The notes below the pieces were generated by a model. It saw nothing but the letters and a program-made list of their open reading frames with translations. It was not told the DNA's origin and searched no databases. The translations under genes and the position numbers were made by a program. Below, one piece after another: positions 17,104-24,987 of a DNA stretch of 64,000 nt (position 1 is the stretch's first letter; each line of letters begins with the position of its first letter). This stretch comes from Paenibacillus profundus (GTDB lineage Bacteria > Bacillota > Bacilli > Paenibacillales > Paenibacillaceae), in the NCBI RefSeq assembly GCF_021369635.1, contig NZ_JAJNBZ010000007.1:62001-126000 (forward strand), in the 5' to 3' direction.

Positions 17104-18240
17104 ATGCCAGCGGACGAAAATGTAAACATATCGGTACGTCAATTCACGATACTCGTGTTTCTATATTCGGTAGGGACTACGATATTGGTCATTCCTTCAA
17201 TTCTGGCAGAAGTGGCCAAGCAGGATGCATGGATTGCCGCGGTTCTTGGTGTCGGACTAGCTTTGCTATTAGTAAGGTTGTATAGCGCTGTAGGGAATTT
17301 GTTTCCCGGTCTGACCTTGATTGAAACGAACGAGCAGCTGCTCGGAAAGTGGTGCGGCAAGGCTGCTTCGCTACTGCTCGTCTTCTTTGCATTGATTACC
17401 GCATCAGAATTGTTATATTTCATGGGGACTTTTATGACTACACAAATCATGCCGGAGACCCCAATCCAAGCCATAAATATTTTATTCGCGCTTGTCGTTA
17501 TTATGGGGGTGCGTCTAGGCTTGGAAGTACTTGCTCGCTCAGCAGAATTACTGTTCCCATGTTTTGTTGCTTTATTTTTGGGTTTAATTCTATATATTTC
17601 CCCTCAGATTGAGATTCGCAACATCCAGCCTGTATTCGAAACGGGAATAAAGCCGTTAATCCATGCAACTTTACTATTTATAAGTGTATTTTCATTACCT
17701 GCTGTCTTGTTTTTAATGGTCTTTCCTGTATCGATCAATGAACCGCAAAAAGCTCAAAAGGCATTTTACATCGGTACTCTCCTGGCCGGAATCGTATTAA
17801 TCCTTGTAATCGCATCATCTATATTGGTGCTTGGAGCGGATACTACGTCGCGGCAGATGTACCCCAGCTACGTATTGGCCAAAAAAATAAACATAGGCAA
17901 TTTCTTGCAGCATATTGAAGTGATAGTCGCTATCATGTGGTTCATTACGATTTATTTGAAAATGGCCATATATTTTTATGTGGCGGTCAAAGGTCTGGCG
18001 CTAATATTGCATTTGAAAGAGTACCGGCCGCTTGTGATGCCAATGGGCCTGATTTTAGTTGCATTCTCCCTAATTATCCATCCCAACATCGTTCATTCCA
18101 ATGTCTATAATAAGGAATCCTGGCTGCCGTTTGTTTCAACCTTCGGATTTGCGCTTCCGTTGCTTTTGCTGGCTGCGGCATCGTTTCAAAAAAAACAAAA
18201 GGTAACATCGTCAGACCAATGCTCCCAGGGGAGTGAATAA
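17104..18240 (+). CDS. GerAB-type spore germination permease, orphan B subunit
   Basis: A 378-residue, ten-helix protein of the endospore germination permease family (APC superfamily fold). It starts with the typical ISVRQFTILVFLYSVGTTILVIPS and contains INEPQKAQKAFYIGTLLAGI in the middle. B subunits bind germinants in the inner spore membrane together with A and C subunits. Here only the D-like gene precedes it, and neither gerA nor gerC follows, so it is an orphan B subunit. The nearest gerA/gerC sequence at 20.6-21.9 kb is ruined and on the other strand. It could still work with A and C subunits encoded elsewhere. Confidence 0.85.
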   Translation: MPADENVNISVRQFTILVFLYSVGTTILVIPSILAEVAKQDAWIAAVLGVGLALLLVRLYSAVGNLFPGLTLIETNEQLLGKWCGKAASLLLVFFALITASELLYFMGTFMTTQIMPETPIQAINILFALVVIMGVRLGLEVLARSAELLFPCFVALFLGLILYISPQIEIRNIQPVFETGIKPLIHATLLFISVFSLPAVLFLMVFPVSINEPQKAQKAFYIGTLLAGIVLILVIASSILVLGADTTSRQMYPSYVLAKKINIGNFLQHIEVIVAIMWFITIYLKMAIYFYVAVKGLALILHLKEYRPLVMPMGLILVAFSLIIHPNIVHSNVYNKESWLPFVSTFGFALPLLLLAAASFQKKQKVTSSDQCSQGSE

Positions 18241-18343
18241 GACTGGGCATTGAAAAATATGCATATTAGGCAATTCACCGAGTCAAGGACAAGCGAAACA
18301 GTAATACAATACAACGTATCTTGCTGGAAGGGAGGATTAAGCC

Positions 18344-18460
18344 ATGGGTGAATGTGTAGGCGGAGTTGGATTTGGCAGTTGCGGATCTCTCTTTACATCA
18401 ACAGGCGTAATTTTGGTGCTCTTTATTCTATTGGTTATTGTATCGCGCTGCTTTATTTAA
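18344..18460 (+). CDS. YjcZ-family small sporulation protein
   Basis: A 38-residue protein: a Gly/Cys-rich head (GECVGGVGFGSCGS) followed by one hydrophobic helix (GVILVLFILLVIVSRCF). This is the YjcZ pattern seen in many small spore proteins of Bacillus and Paenibacillus. The start has a strong GGGAGG 8 bases ahead. It is the gene immediately after the orphan gerB, with about 100 bases between. Confidence 0.8.
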   Translation: MGECVGGVGFGSCGSLFTSTGVILVLFILLVIVSRCFI

Positions 18461-18513
18461 CAGCTATGTACGAGCGGCAAGGTACGCCAGCCGTGTGATT
18501 ATCAAGCGGGAAG

Positions 18514-18575
18514 AAGGAGGGGGCCCCCTCCTTGGCGGATACTCTCCAGCCTCGACTTGGTTCGTTTTCATTTGT
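18514..18575 (-). repeat. GC-rich palindrome plus partial copy of the dispersed hairpin repeat
   Basis: 18514-18533 is a perfect 20-bp palindrome (AAGGAGGGGG and its complement). Read on the minus strand, 18575-18535 then resembles the left arm of the repeats at 20406 and 26130 (GAAAACGAACCAAGTCGAGG...GAGTATCCGC). No matching right arm is clear. Confidence 0.45.
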
Positions 18576-18614
18576 TATACTACGGTTACCCTAACCAAAC
18601 TAGGAGGAACCGTC

Positions 18615-19562
18615 ATGAAGAAACGAATCGGGATTATCGGGCTGGGGGATATCGCTCAGAAGGCGTATCTCCCCGTACTGGGGAAGCATGAAGGAATCGA
18701 TATCGCCGGCATTATGAGCAGAACGCCGTCTACGGTAGAGAAAATCGGACAACAGTACCGTATCTCTGGCAGGTGCACGGATGTGAACGAACTGCTGCAA
18801 TTGGATCTGGATGCTGTATTCATACATACGCCGACCGACACTCATGAGAACGTGGTGACGACTTGTCTGGAACGAGGCGTACACGTCTACGTGGACAAGC
18901 CGCTGTCTTACGATATCAATGCTTCCGAGCGGATGGCGGAAGCTGCATTGAAGCATGATAGATTGTTGGCTGTTGGATTCAATAGGCGCTTTGCGCCGAT
19001 GTATCAAGAGGCGCGGGACTGGATGGAAGAAGTCGGAGGATTCGATCTGTGCATTGTTCAAAAGCATCGGACCAGACAGCAATCGATGTCGGCAGATAAG
19101 ACATTGTATGATGATCTGATTCATATGATTGATCTTCTGTTGTGGTGTGGAGCCAAGCCATACGAACTAGCGTCATATATGCAGGAACAGGATCAAGAGG
19201 GAAGACTGCTGCATGCTGCAGGGAGCGTGGCTTTTTCGCGTTCGATGGCGCTGTTCAGCATGAACCGGCGAGCTGGGGCGGATGTGGAGCGGCTGGAATT
19301 GCATGGAGGCGGGAGAACAGCAGAGATTACGAACCTGGAATCTGCGGTCTGGAACGATCGGAACAGCGGTCAGCAAATAAGACGATTCAGCAGTTGGGAC
19401 ACGATTGGCTATCGCCGCGGTTTTGAAGGCGTTGTGAATCATTTCCTGCAATCATTAGACAATCCGAAGCATTGTACGATCGCAGCCGACCGTGTGATGG
19501 ACACGCATCAACTGATCGAGAAACTGATAGAAAGTTATAAAAATAGTCAGGGTACTATATAA
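18615..19562 (+). CDS. Gfo/Idh/MocA-family dehydrogenase
   Basis: A 315-residue oxidoreductase with an N-terminal Rossmann fold (IGIIGLGDIAQKAYLPVL), the DAVFIHTPTDTH strand and the conserved catalytic-lysine motif VYVDKPLSYD. A C-terminal alpha/beta domain follows. Family members oxidise or reduce sugars, inositols or related polyols with NAD(P). The substrate cannot be inferred because no sugar operon is attached. The start is preceded by AGGAGG, and an upstream in-frame region that overlaps the YjcZ gene is excluded. Confidence 0.85.
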   Translation: MKKRIGIIGLGDIAQKAYLPVLGKHEGIDIAGIMSRTPSTVEKIGQQYRISGRCTDVNELLQLDLDAVFIHTPTDTHENVVTTCLERGVHVYVDKPLSYDINASERMAEAALKHDRLLAVGFNRRFAPMYQEARDWMEEVGGFDLCIVQKHRTRQQSMSADKTLYDDLIHMIDLLLWCGAKPYELASYMQEQDQEGRLLHAAGSVAFSRSMALFSMNRRAGADVERLELHGGGRTAEITNLESAVWNDRNSGQQIRRFSSWDTIGYRRGFEGVVNHFLQSLDNPKHCTIAADRVMDTHQLIEKLIESYKNSQGTI

Positions 19563-19660
19563 GTTGAACTAATGAATTTCTTGATTAGCGTTTGATACAG
19601 CTTCGTTACTTATCTCAAGATTTTGGAGAGGCGATAATCCCTCCATTCGGCTCTTCCGAT

Positions 19661-19716
19661 CACTCTCCCCTTCGGTCAGTCAACTAATTCCAAAAAATTA
19701 CCGAACCGGGGGAGTG
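19661..19716. terminator. hairpin between convergent genes
   Basis: CACTCTCCCCTTCGGT (19661-19676) pairs with ACCGAACCGGGGGAGTG (19700-19716) around an AT-rich loop. It lies between convergent genes and could stop transcription from both sides, although neither side has a clear T tract. Confidence 0.45.
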
Positions 19717-19754
19717 AGGCTCTGCCATGAAAATGAAGAGCACTCATTCCTCGG

Positions 19755-20057
19755 CTACAACAGGTTAAACCGTTCTAAATGGTCGTGCAGCCCGGCTTCA
19801 GCCAATATTTGCTGCTGCTTCGGTCCCATCAGGTCGAAATGGGGGAAAGGAGGACGATGATGAATGTACTTTGGGTTCAAGCCATGAGCTGCACACCACT
19901 CGGTCAAGCGTTGTAAATCACTGCAGCCTACCTTGGTTACGGTCTTGATGCCCGGAAAGCGATCGTCCAGCCAATAATGGGTCAAGTAGGCGAGTTCTCC
20001 CCGTTTTACGCGTTCTTTCCACACCGACAATTCTGTTCTTGTAATACCAAATGCCAT
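19755..20057 (-). CDS. conserved hypothetical protein, YneQ-like
   Basis: A 100-residue soluble protein starting MAFGITRTELSVWKERVKRGELAYLTHYWLD. It contains the conserved block TVTKVGCSDLQRLTEWCAAHGL and a C-terminal HFDLMGPKQQQILAEAG. This pattern resembles the short Bacillus protein YneQ as I remember it. No catalytic residues are assigned and no function is known. The ribosome site is weak. It is transcribed alone and convergent with the Gfo/Idh gene. Confidence 0.65.
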   Translation of the reverse strand: MAFGITRTELSVWKERVKRGELAYLTHYWLDDRFPGIKTVTKVGCSDLQRLTEWCAAHGLNPKYIHHRPPFPHFDLMGPKQQQILAEAGLHDHLERFNLL

Positions 20058-20192
20058 AGCTTCATTCTTCTTTCTTATGAACGTAATCTCTTCTTATTAT
20101 AACAAAGAATGCGCATCGAACATCTATGATTGCATCAATAAGCTTGTGTCATAACGGGTATCCTAGTGTCAATGAAAGAAAGGAGGATATCC

Positions 20193-20360
20193 ATGCCTGG
20201 AAAGAAAAATGTTGAATCCGACAAGAAATTCGTCAAGGAAGAGGCTGCATTACAGGAGCAATGTGTTGCACCATCAATCGCTCAGGTTGATTCTCCCGCT
20301 GATTTACAACATGGGATCGTTGAAATCGCGGACAAGGACGAATATGTAGACGAACCATAA
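20193..20360 (+). CDS. small acidic protein of unknown function
   Basis: A 55-residue, charged, hydrophilic protein (MPGKKNVESDKKF...EIADKDEYVDEP) with an excellent AGGAGG 7 bases ahead of the ATG. It has no membrane segment and no recognisable domain. It may be a small spore or stress protein, but that is a guess from size and composition. The dispersed hairpin repeat begins 45 bases after its stop. Confidence 0.5.
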   Translation: MPGKKNVESDKKFVKEEAALQEQCVAPSIAQVDSPADLQHGIVEIADKDEYVDEP

Positions 20361-20405
20361 CGGGATGAACCGGCTAAGCGTTCGGCTGTCGAAGATGCCT
20401 AATAA

Positions 20406-20570
20406 GGTTGAAAATGAAACAAATAGGGGTGGAGGGTGTCTGCTAAGAGAGCTGGCGATCGCCTTTGAATTCATGTCTCCAGAGACATTCTTAACCAAAT
20501 GCCATGGATTCAAAAGCAACGAAAGCAGCCCCCCACCATGCATGTTTCCTTTTGACTTCATTTTGGTCTC
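20406..20570 (+). repeat. dispersed hairpin repeat, copy A
   Basis: A ~165-bp imperfect palindrome. The inner arms are TTTGAATTCATG (20464-20475) and CATGGATTCAAA (20503-20514). The outer arms include GGTGGAGGG and CCCCCCACC. The sequence is homologous along its whole length to 25961-26130 read on the other strand. Both copies share GAAA-GAAACAAAT at the left end, GAGAG-CTGGCGATCGCCTTTGAAT in the middle and TTTCCTTTT-ACTTCATTTT at the right end. It lies between convergent genes. Confidence 0.75.
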
Positions 20571-20598
20571 ATAAATTTAACCGCCTGCACGTTCGATT

Positions 20599-21480
20599 TT
20601 ATTTTACGGCGCCCATACCAATTATTTTTACATTTACCTTCACATTAACCTCGGCGTCTTTGAACGCCTCGCCCCAGTTATCGCTTACCTTCAACCATTG
20701 CGGATATGCATATGCCCTTGCATACATGCCTAAGCCAGCAGGATCAATCTTTGCGTTTTGCAGATTGCGAATGAGCCGCTCGAACTTCTGCTGCAGCTGC
20801 TGGGCAATATCTTTCTCCAGGTTTTTCGTTTCTTTGCGCACGTCAAACGGAAACAGGTGCTCCATTAAATAGACACCCGTGTTCACTTCAACGTCAAATA
20901 CAAACTTGCCATCGGCATTTTCAAGGTAAATGGAAATTCTCTACTCGTTTGGTGCTTCAGAATATACAACAGCTTCGTTTCGTCGGAGTCTATCGTAAAT
21001 AAATACTGGGCATGTTTGTCCAGCAATGCTGTTCCGAGAATGATTATATCTTTTTCCTTACATAGAACCGTCATGCTTGGCGTGATGCCTTTTTCCTTCA
21101 ACTGACGGTGGAATTCCTGCAAATTCGTCTTGGTCGTCTCGTTGCGGAAAACGGCTGTATCAATCAGATTGGACAGATGAAGCGGAAGCCGCGGCTTGTT
21201 GTTGGGGGAGAAATGAAGCACGTCGCTTAGGGGACCTTCCACCAAGGCTATTCTTGCGGTAACCGTACTCTTCGTATCCGGTAGAACGGGTCCAACAATG
21301 CCTCCCAGTTTCCTTACTGAGCCAAGCGCTTGCCGATGAGCAGTATCTGAGTCTTGCCAGCGGATGTGCTTCCGAGCGCAAGCTTGTCGAATTCTTCTCT
21401 GGAGCGCCGCAACGTAGAGGCGGTAACTTCGAACTCTTCTTCATTCGTTTTTGCTTCCTTGTTGAATACCGGACGATGAC
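20599..21480 (-). pseudogene. gerAC-like germinant receptor C subunit, ruined
   Basis: Fragments of a Ger(x)C lipoprotein read along the minus strand in at least three different frames. They include TLRRSREEFDKLALGSTSAGKTQILLIGKRLA near 21400, then the middle domain (EGPLSDVLHFSPNNKPRLPLHLSNLI ... GITPSMTVLCKEKDIIILGTALLD; 20883-21245), then the C-terminal domain (DIAQQLQQKFERLIRNLQNAKIDPAGLGMYARA; 20599-20886). The signal peptide and lipobox are missing. Several single-base frameshifts separate the pieces, so no functional C subunit can be made. Confidence 0.75.
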
Positions 21481-21499
21481 ATGTAGTTGATTGCGGGCC

Positions 21500-21908
21500 A
21501 TCACGTAGACGAGAACGACGAACAACAGCATAACCCAGGCCGTCCATGTTCTGGGCAGAAACCAGGCTGATCTTCAGCTCCCGGCTTGGAATATAGCGGC
21601 GCACAAGCGAAATGTTTTGTATTGCCGTTTCGACGAATCCCTGATGGGCTCCTTGATGGATGCTTCGATTTGCGGATCCTCGGCAACGAAAAACCGTTGT
21701 GGGATTTAGAGTCAAGGAGGGGACGGATGACATGTTGATTAATGGAATTCATATATACCAATCCCTCTAAATAAACCAGAACTACAGAAGGGCCGGCTAT
21801 CAGCTCGAGGCTGCGAATAACCAGGTCCGGAGCGTGTGTAAATATTGTTTGCAGCCGTTCAACATTTATCTCGATTTGCTCATGTATCGTTCCGGCCTTA
21901 CATGTCAT
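21500..21908 (-). pseudogene. gerAA-like germinant receptor A subunit, 5' remnant
   Basis: The first ~60 codons are intact GerA A-subunit sequence (VERLQTIFTHAPDLVIRSLELIAGPSVVLVYLEGLV...INQHVIRPLL). After a frameshift comes DPQIEASIKEP, then after another frameshift HQGFVETAIQNISLVRRYIPSRELKI. The remaining ~300 residues, including all membrane helices, are absent, and the sequence runs directly into the gerAC remnant. The pair is therefore an A-C operon collapsed by deletion and frameshift. Confidence 0.75.
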
Positions 21909-22095
21909 GATTCTCATCCTTATGTTTGTTCATATGAGAGCAGTTTGTGTAAGAAACGCGTTTTTTATGCGGAAAATGGGGGATGACCCGTTGAAGCACC
22001 TTTCACTTCAATGGGCCTAGAGGTAATATCGAGTTCTCCATATTGATCCGCAGCCAGCTCTGCGTCGATGTATTCGAAATAATACCAAAGCTCAG

Positions 22096-22401
22096 TTACT
22101 TGCTCTTCTTGAGCTTGTTGATTTCCTCCGTAACGACGAACGCCAAGTCTTCGTTGCCAAATAAGGACAAGACGCCAAGCAATGTATCAAGGGGAATGTC
22201 TCCAGCTTCTTCCTTGGCAACCGTCAATTCCATCGCTTCTTGCAACGCATGATTTTCTCCTTGCTTCGGATAGGCGCGATGATATAACTCAGCGGGATCA
22301 AGGTCATGATTGATACACCACTGCGCGAACACAAGTATCATCATTTGTTCGTCTTGTTGGTAGTTTCGAATAATCTGTTCTTCGATTTCTTTCGTATTCA
22401 T
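22096..22401 (-). CDS. conserved hypothetical soluble protein
   Basis: A 101-residue acidic, largely helical protein (MNTKEIEEQIIRNYQQDEQMMILVFAQWCINHDLDPAELYHRAYP...). It has no signal, membrane segment or known motif. AAGGAG stands 8 bases before the ATG. It is transcribed alone on the minus strand, downstream of nothing obvious. I do not recognise the family. Confidence 0.6.
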   Translation of the reverse strand: MNTKEIEEQIIRNYQQDEQMMILVFAQWCINHDLDPAELYHRAYPKQGENHALQEAMELTVAKEEAGDIPLDTLLGVLSLFGNEDLAFVVTEEINKLKKSK

Positions 22402-22745
22402 TGAGGATTCTCCTTGCAGCTAGTATTATGACTTCATTATAACGAAGGTTCAGGGAGGCGCACAATAAGAGAGGTACGTAGAGAACGATGAAATAACTTT
22501 AGGGATAGCTGAAAATAGATCGAAGGAGAATTTGAATATCATTCGTCAAAATAGATTAGATATCGGTGTAAAAGAGTTTCACCTCAACAATTGCTGTAGC
22601 ACTCATTCATGTTGTACAATGACGAGTGTGCTCATGGATTCATCCGTAGCATCACAGAGAGGGTTGGTTTCTTATAATCCATATGTATTTAATGGGTTTA
22701 CCTAAGAGTTTCATATGAACCAATTAGGCTTAACTTACGTAGAAT
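22402..22745. other. non-coding stretch between the hypothetical gene and the predicted small RNA
   Basis: About 340 bases with no supported reading frame. A weak plus-strand promoter-like pair (TTGCTG ... TACAAT, 22590-22622) is the only signal I see. Confidence 0.4.
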
Positions 22746-22846
22746 AAAAAAAAACCTTCTGCAAATGCGAGAAGGTGAAATTTAGGTGTTGATTTAGGCC
22801 CGAAAAAATGATAGAATAACGGATGCTATAAAAATAAATATAATTA
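22746..22846 (-). ncRNA. predicted ~100-nt small RNA divergent from the sigma-factor gene
   Basis: On the minus strand a consensus promoter (see 22853-22881) would start transcription near 22846. A strong intrinsic terminator lies at 22776-22746: ACCTTCT paired with AGAAGGT, then nine T. The ~100-nt product contains no ATG. Its last third has an unpaired C/U-rich stretch (CACCTAAATTTCACC) that could pair with ribosome binding sites. Its 5' end would overlap the 5' end of the predicted sigma-factor mRNA by about 20 bases. This is inferred purely from promoter and terminator. Confidence 0.5.
22789..22817 (+). promoter_or_regulatory. promoter of the SigA-like sigma factor gene
   Basis: TTGATT (22789-22794) and TAGAAT (22812-22817) with a 17-base spacer. 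The expected start is near 22824, inside the region transcribed on the other strand as the predicted small RNA. Confidence 0.45.
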
Positions 22847-22852
22847 ATCAAA

Positions 22853-22881
22853 ATCATACCACATTATAGGATTTTTGTCAA
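22853..22881 (-). promoter_or_regulatory. consensus SigA promoter of the predicted small RNA
   Basis: On the minus strand, TTGACA (22881-22876) and TATGAT (22858-22853) are separated by exactly 17 bases. Confidence 0.65.
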
Positions 22882-22926
22882 ATATATTTTCAGTGCTGCA
22901 AGTAGTATATAGGGGGGAACTGGATT

Positions 22927-23802
22927 GTGATGAACGACCAACAAGAATACGACCTAACACTGCCGCCGGGGATTAAATTGGATGACCCCGTGCGTATGTA
23001 TTTGAAAGAGATTGGACGCGTTCCACTCCTATCCGCAGAGGACGAAATTGACCTGGCTTTACGGATCGCACAAGGAGATGAAGAAGCCAAGCAAAGACTG
23101 GCTGAAGCGAATTTGCGTCTCGTCGTCAGCATTGCGAGACGATACATTGGTCGCGGCATGATGCTCCTTGATCTGATTCAAGAGGGCAATATGGGCTTGA
23201 TGAAGGCAGTGGACAAATTCGACTATACGAAGGGGTTCAAATTCAGCACGTATGCGACCTGGTGGATTCGTCAGGCGATTACGCGTTCCATTGCCGATCA
23301 AGCCAGAACGATCCGTATTCCGGTACACATGGTCGAGACGATCAACAAGCTCAATCGCATTACGAAGCAGTTGCTGCAGGAGCTTGGCCGTGAACCGCTG
23401 CCAGAAGAGATTGCTAAAGAAATGGAGCTAAGCACGGAGAAGGTACGGGAGATCATGAAAATCGGACAAGATCCGGTATCGATTGAAACACCGATCGGCG
23501 AAGAGAACGACTCGAATTTGGGAGACTTTATCGTGGATCGTGAAGCGCTGGCACCGGCGGATGCCGCTGCCTATGAGCTGTTGAAGGAGCAACTGAAAGA
23601 TGTGTTGGACACATTGACCGAGCGCGAGGAGAACGTGCTGCGTCTTCGCTTCGGATTGGATGATGGGCGCACACGTACGCTGGAGGAAGTGGGCCACGTA
23701 TTTGGCGTTACCCGGGAGCGGATTCGTCAGATCGAAGCGAAAGCGCTGCGCAAGCTGAGACATCCTAGCCGCAGCAAGCGATTGAAGGATTTCCTAGAAT
23801 AA
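22927..23802 (+). CDS. short SigA/RpoD-like sigma-70 factor lacking region 1.1
   Basis: A 291-residue sigma factor. It begins directly at region 1.2 ([20 protein letters not shown]) and then has regions 2.1-2.4 ([17 protein letters not shown]...[20 protein letters not shown]), 3 and 4.2 ([31 protein letters not shown]). Its DNA-contact residues look almost identical to housekeeping SigA, so it should read the same promoters. Housekeeping SigA is usually ~375 residues and encoded next to dnaG; here region 1.1 is missing and there is no dnaG. It is therefore best seen as a group 2 (accessory) SigA paralog. Start is GTG 22927 (AGGGGGG 9 bases ahead) or the adjoining ATG. Confidence 0.85.
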   Translation: MMNDQQEYDLTLPPGIKLDDPVRMYLKEIGRVPLLSAEDEIDLALRIAQGDEEAKQRLAEANLRLVVSIARRYIGRGMMLLDLIQEGNMGLMKAVDKFDYTKGFKFSTYATWWIRQAITRSIADQARTIRIPVHMVETINKLNRITKQLLQELGREPLPEEIAKEMELSTEKVREIMKIGQDPVSIETPIGEENDSNLGDFIVDREALAPADAAAYELLKEQLKDVLDTLTEREENVLRLRFGLDDGRTRTLEEVGHVFGVTRERIRQIEAKALRKLRHPSRSKRLKDFLE

Positions 23803-23834
23803 TTACGAAGCTGCACTTTACTTATATTTTGATG

Positions 23835-23862
23835 GGAACACGCCTGAAGCGCGTGTTCCTTT
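23835..23862 (+). terminator. intrinsic terminator after the sigma factor gene
   Basis: GGAACACGC and GCGTGTTCC form a perfect 9-bp stem with a 7-base loop, followed by TTT. Confidence 0.8.
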
Positions 23863-23885
23863 ATTCATGTGTACGGGTGGCGTCA

Positions 23886-23960
23886 ATGTTGCCGAGGAAG
23901 ATGTTTGCTCAAGCGCTTCACGAACTGTTGGATGACGGATTAGTCAACCGTACAAAACAC
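23886..23960 (+). pseudogene. possible winged-helix regulator remnant
   Basis: The reading LPRKMFAQALHELLDDGLVNRT resembles the recognition-helix region of HxlR-type regulators. It is only about 25 codons long, opens just behind a terminator and has no proper start or C-terminus. Confidence 0.3.
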
Positions 23961-24012
23961 AGCGGGAAGATGCTTCGGATACGGTCAGCTCCATCGATGA
24001 GGAGGAGTTAGC

Positions 24013-24972
24013 ATGAAGATATTAGTAATAGGCGCAGGTGTAATCGGTACGGCTTATGCCTGGGTTATTCATGAAGCTGGCTATGACGTTACGTTATATG
24101 TTCGGCCACACAAGCTGGAAGCGATGAGAGAAGTACATATTTCTTGCCTTGACAAGCGAAGAAAAAAACCAGTGCAAATCAACACCATCTACCGGCCAAA
24201 GGTGACGGATCAATTTACTTCTGCTGACGGATACGACCTCATTCTCGTCTGTGTGAAATATAATCAGTTGGAATCCGTGCTGCCAATGCTATCGGAGGCT
24301 GCAGGTGAGGCCGATATTTTATTTTTCCAAAACATGTGGGAAATTAGGAAAAAGATCGAACCTTATCTTCGAGCTTCGCAATATTTTCTTGGTTTTCCGT
24401 CAGTAGGCGGAGGTAAAACAGAGAACAGGTTGGATTGTTTTCTCGAATCTAGCTTTGCCGTTCCGAATCTATTAGGTGAAGTCAATGGGGAAATAACACC
24501 GAGAGTGAAAGCAGCAGCGGCCATTTTCAAGCAAGCGGGATTTAAACCTGTAGTTTCAAAATATATGACCACTTGGCTCACTACACATTATGTGTGGGCA
24601 GCCTCATTTCTCGGCGGAGTCGTCAAGGCTGGGTCCGTAGAGGAATTTTCCCGTAATCCCGTATTCATTAAAGAGACTTATTTGGCCATGCGGGAAGGAT
24701 TCCGGGTATGCCGACAAAAAGGGTTTGAGGTAAAGAAAGTTGCTCCTCAATCCTTGTACGATACACTGCCTTTGTTTCTGCTGACGATGGTTACCCGCAA
24801 GATGTTTCAACAAGAAGAAATGCAAAACATGTTGAAGGCTCATATCGCACATTCCCCAGATGAAATGCTCGGGATGTACTATGATGTACTCAACGACGGC
24901 CAAGCCAAAAACATAGAGATACCTTATTACATAGGCTTTAAAGACCATATCGACAAATATTTCACTCAATAA
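24013..24972 (+). CDS. ketopantoate reductase-like (ApbA/PanE family) protein
   Basis: A 319-residue two-domain NADP enzyme. The N-terminal Rossmann fold opens with MKILVIGAGVIGTAYAWVIHEAGYDVTLYVR, followed by the family strand YDLILVCVKYNQ and a helical C-terminal domain. PanE reduces ketopantoate to pantoate in pantothenate synthesis, but many ApbA-family paralogs have other substrates. This one is not near pan genes and is followed after 15 bases by an esterase gene, so a secondary-metabolic role is possible. GGAGGAG lies ahead of the ATG. Confidence 0.75.
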   Translation: MKILVIGAGVIGTAYAWVIHEAGYDVTLYVRPHKLEAMREVHISCLDKRRKKPVQINTIYRPKVTDQFTSADGYDLILVCVKYNQLESVLPMLSEAAGEADILFFQNMWEIRKKIEPYLRASQYFLGFPSVGGGKTENRLDCFLESSFAVPNLLGEVNGEITPRVKAAAAIFKQAGFKPVVSKYMTTWLTTHYVWAASFLGGVVKAGSVEEFSRNPVFIKETYLAMREGFRVCRQKGFEVKKVAPQSLYDTLPLFLLTMVTRKMFQQEEMQNMLKAHIAHSPDEMLGMYYDVLNDGQAKNIEIPYYIGFKDHIDKYFTQ

Positions 24973-24987
24973 AGGAGGCGTTGACTG

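Noticed and set aside
20451..20465. GCGATCGC octamer (HIP1-like) as a sign of cyanobacterial DNA
   Set aside because: It occurs only within the two copies of the local hairpin repeat and is not enriched elsewhere in the window.
23829..24011. 60-codon frame between the sigma factor and PanE-like genes
   Set aside because: Its beginning is the terminator of the sigma factor gene. Only the middle resembles a regulator, so at most it is a remnant.
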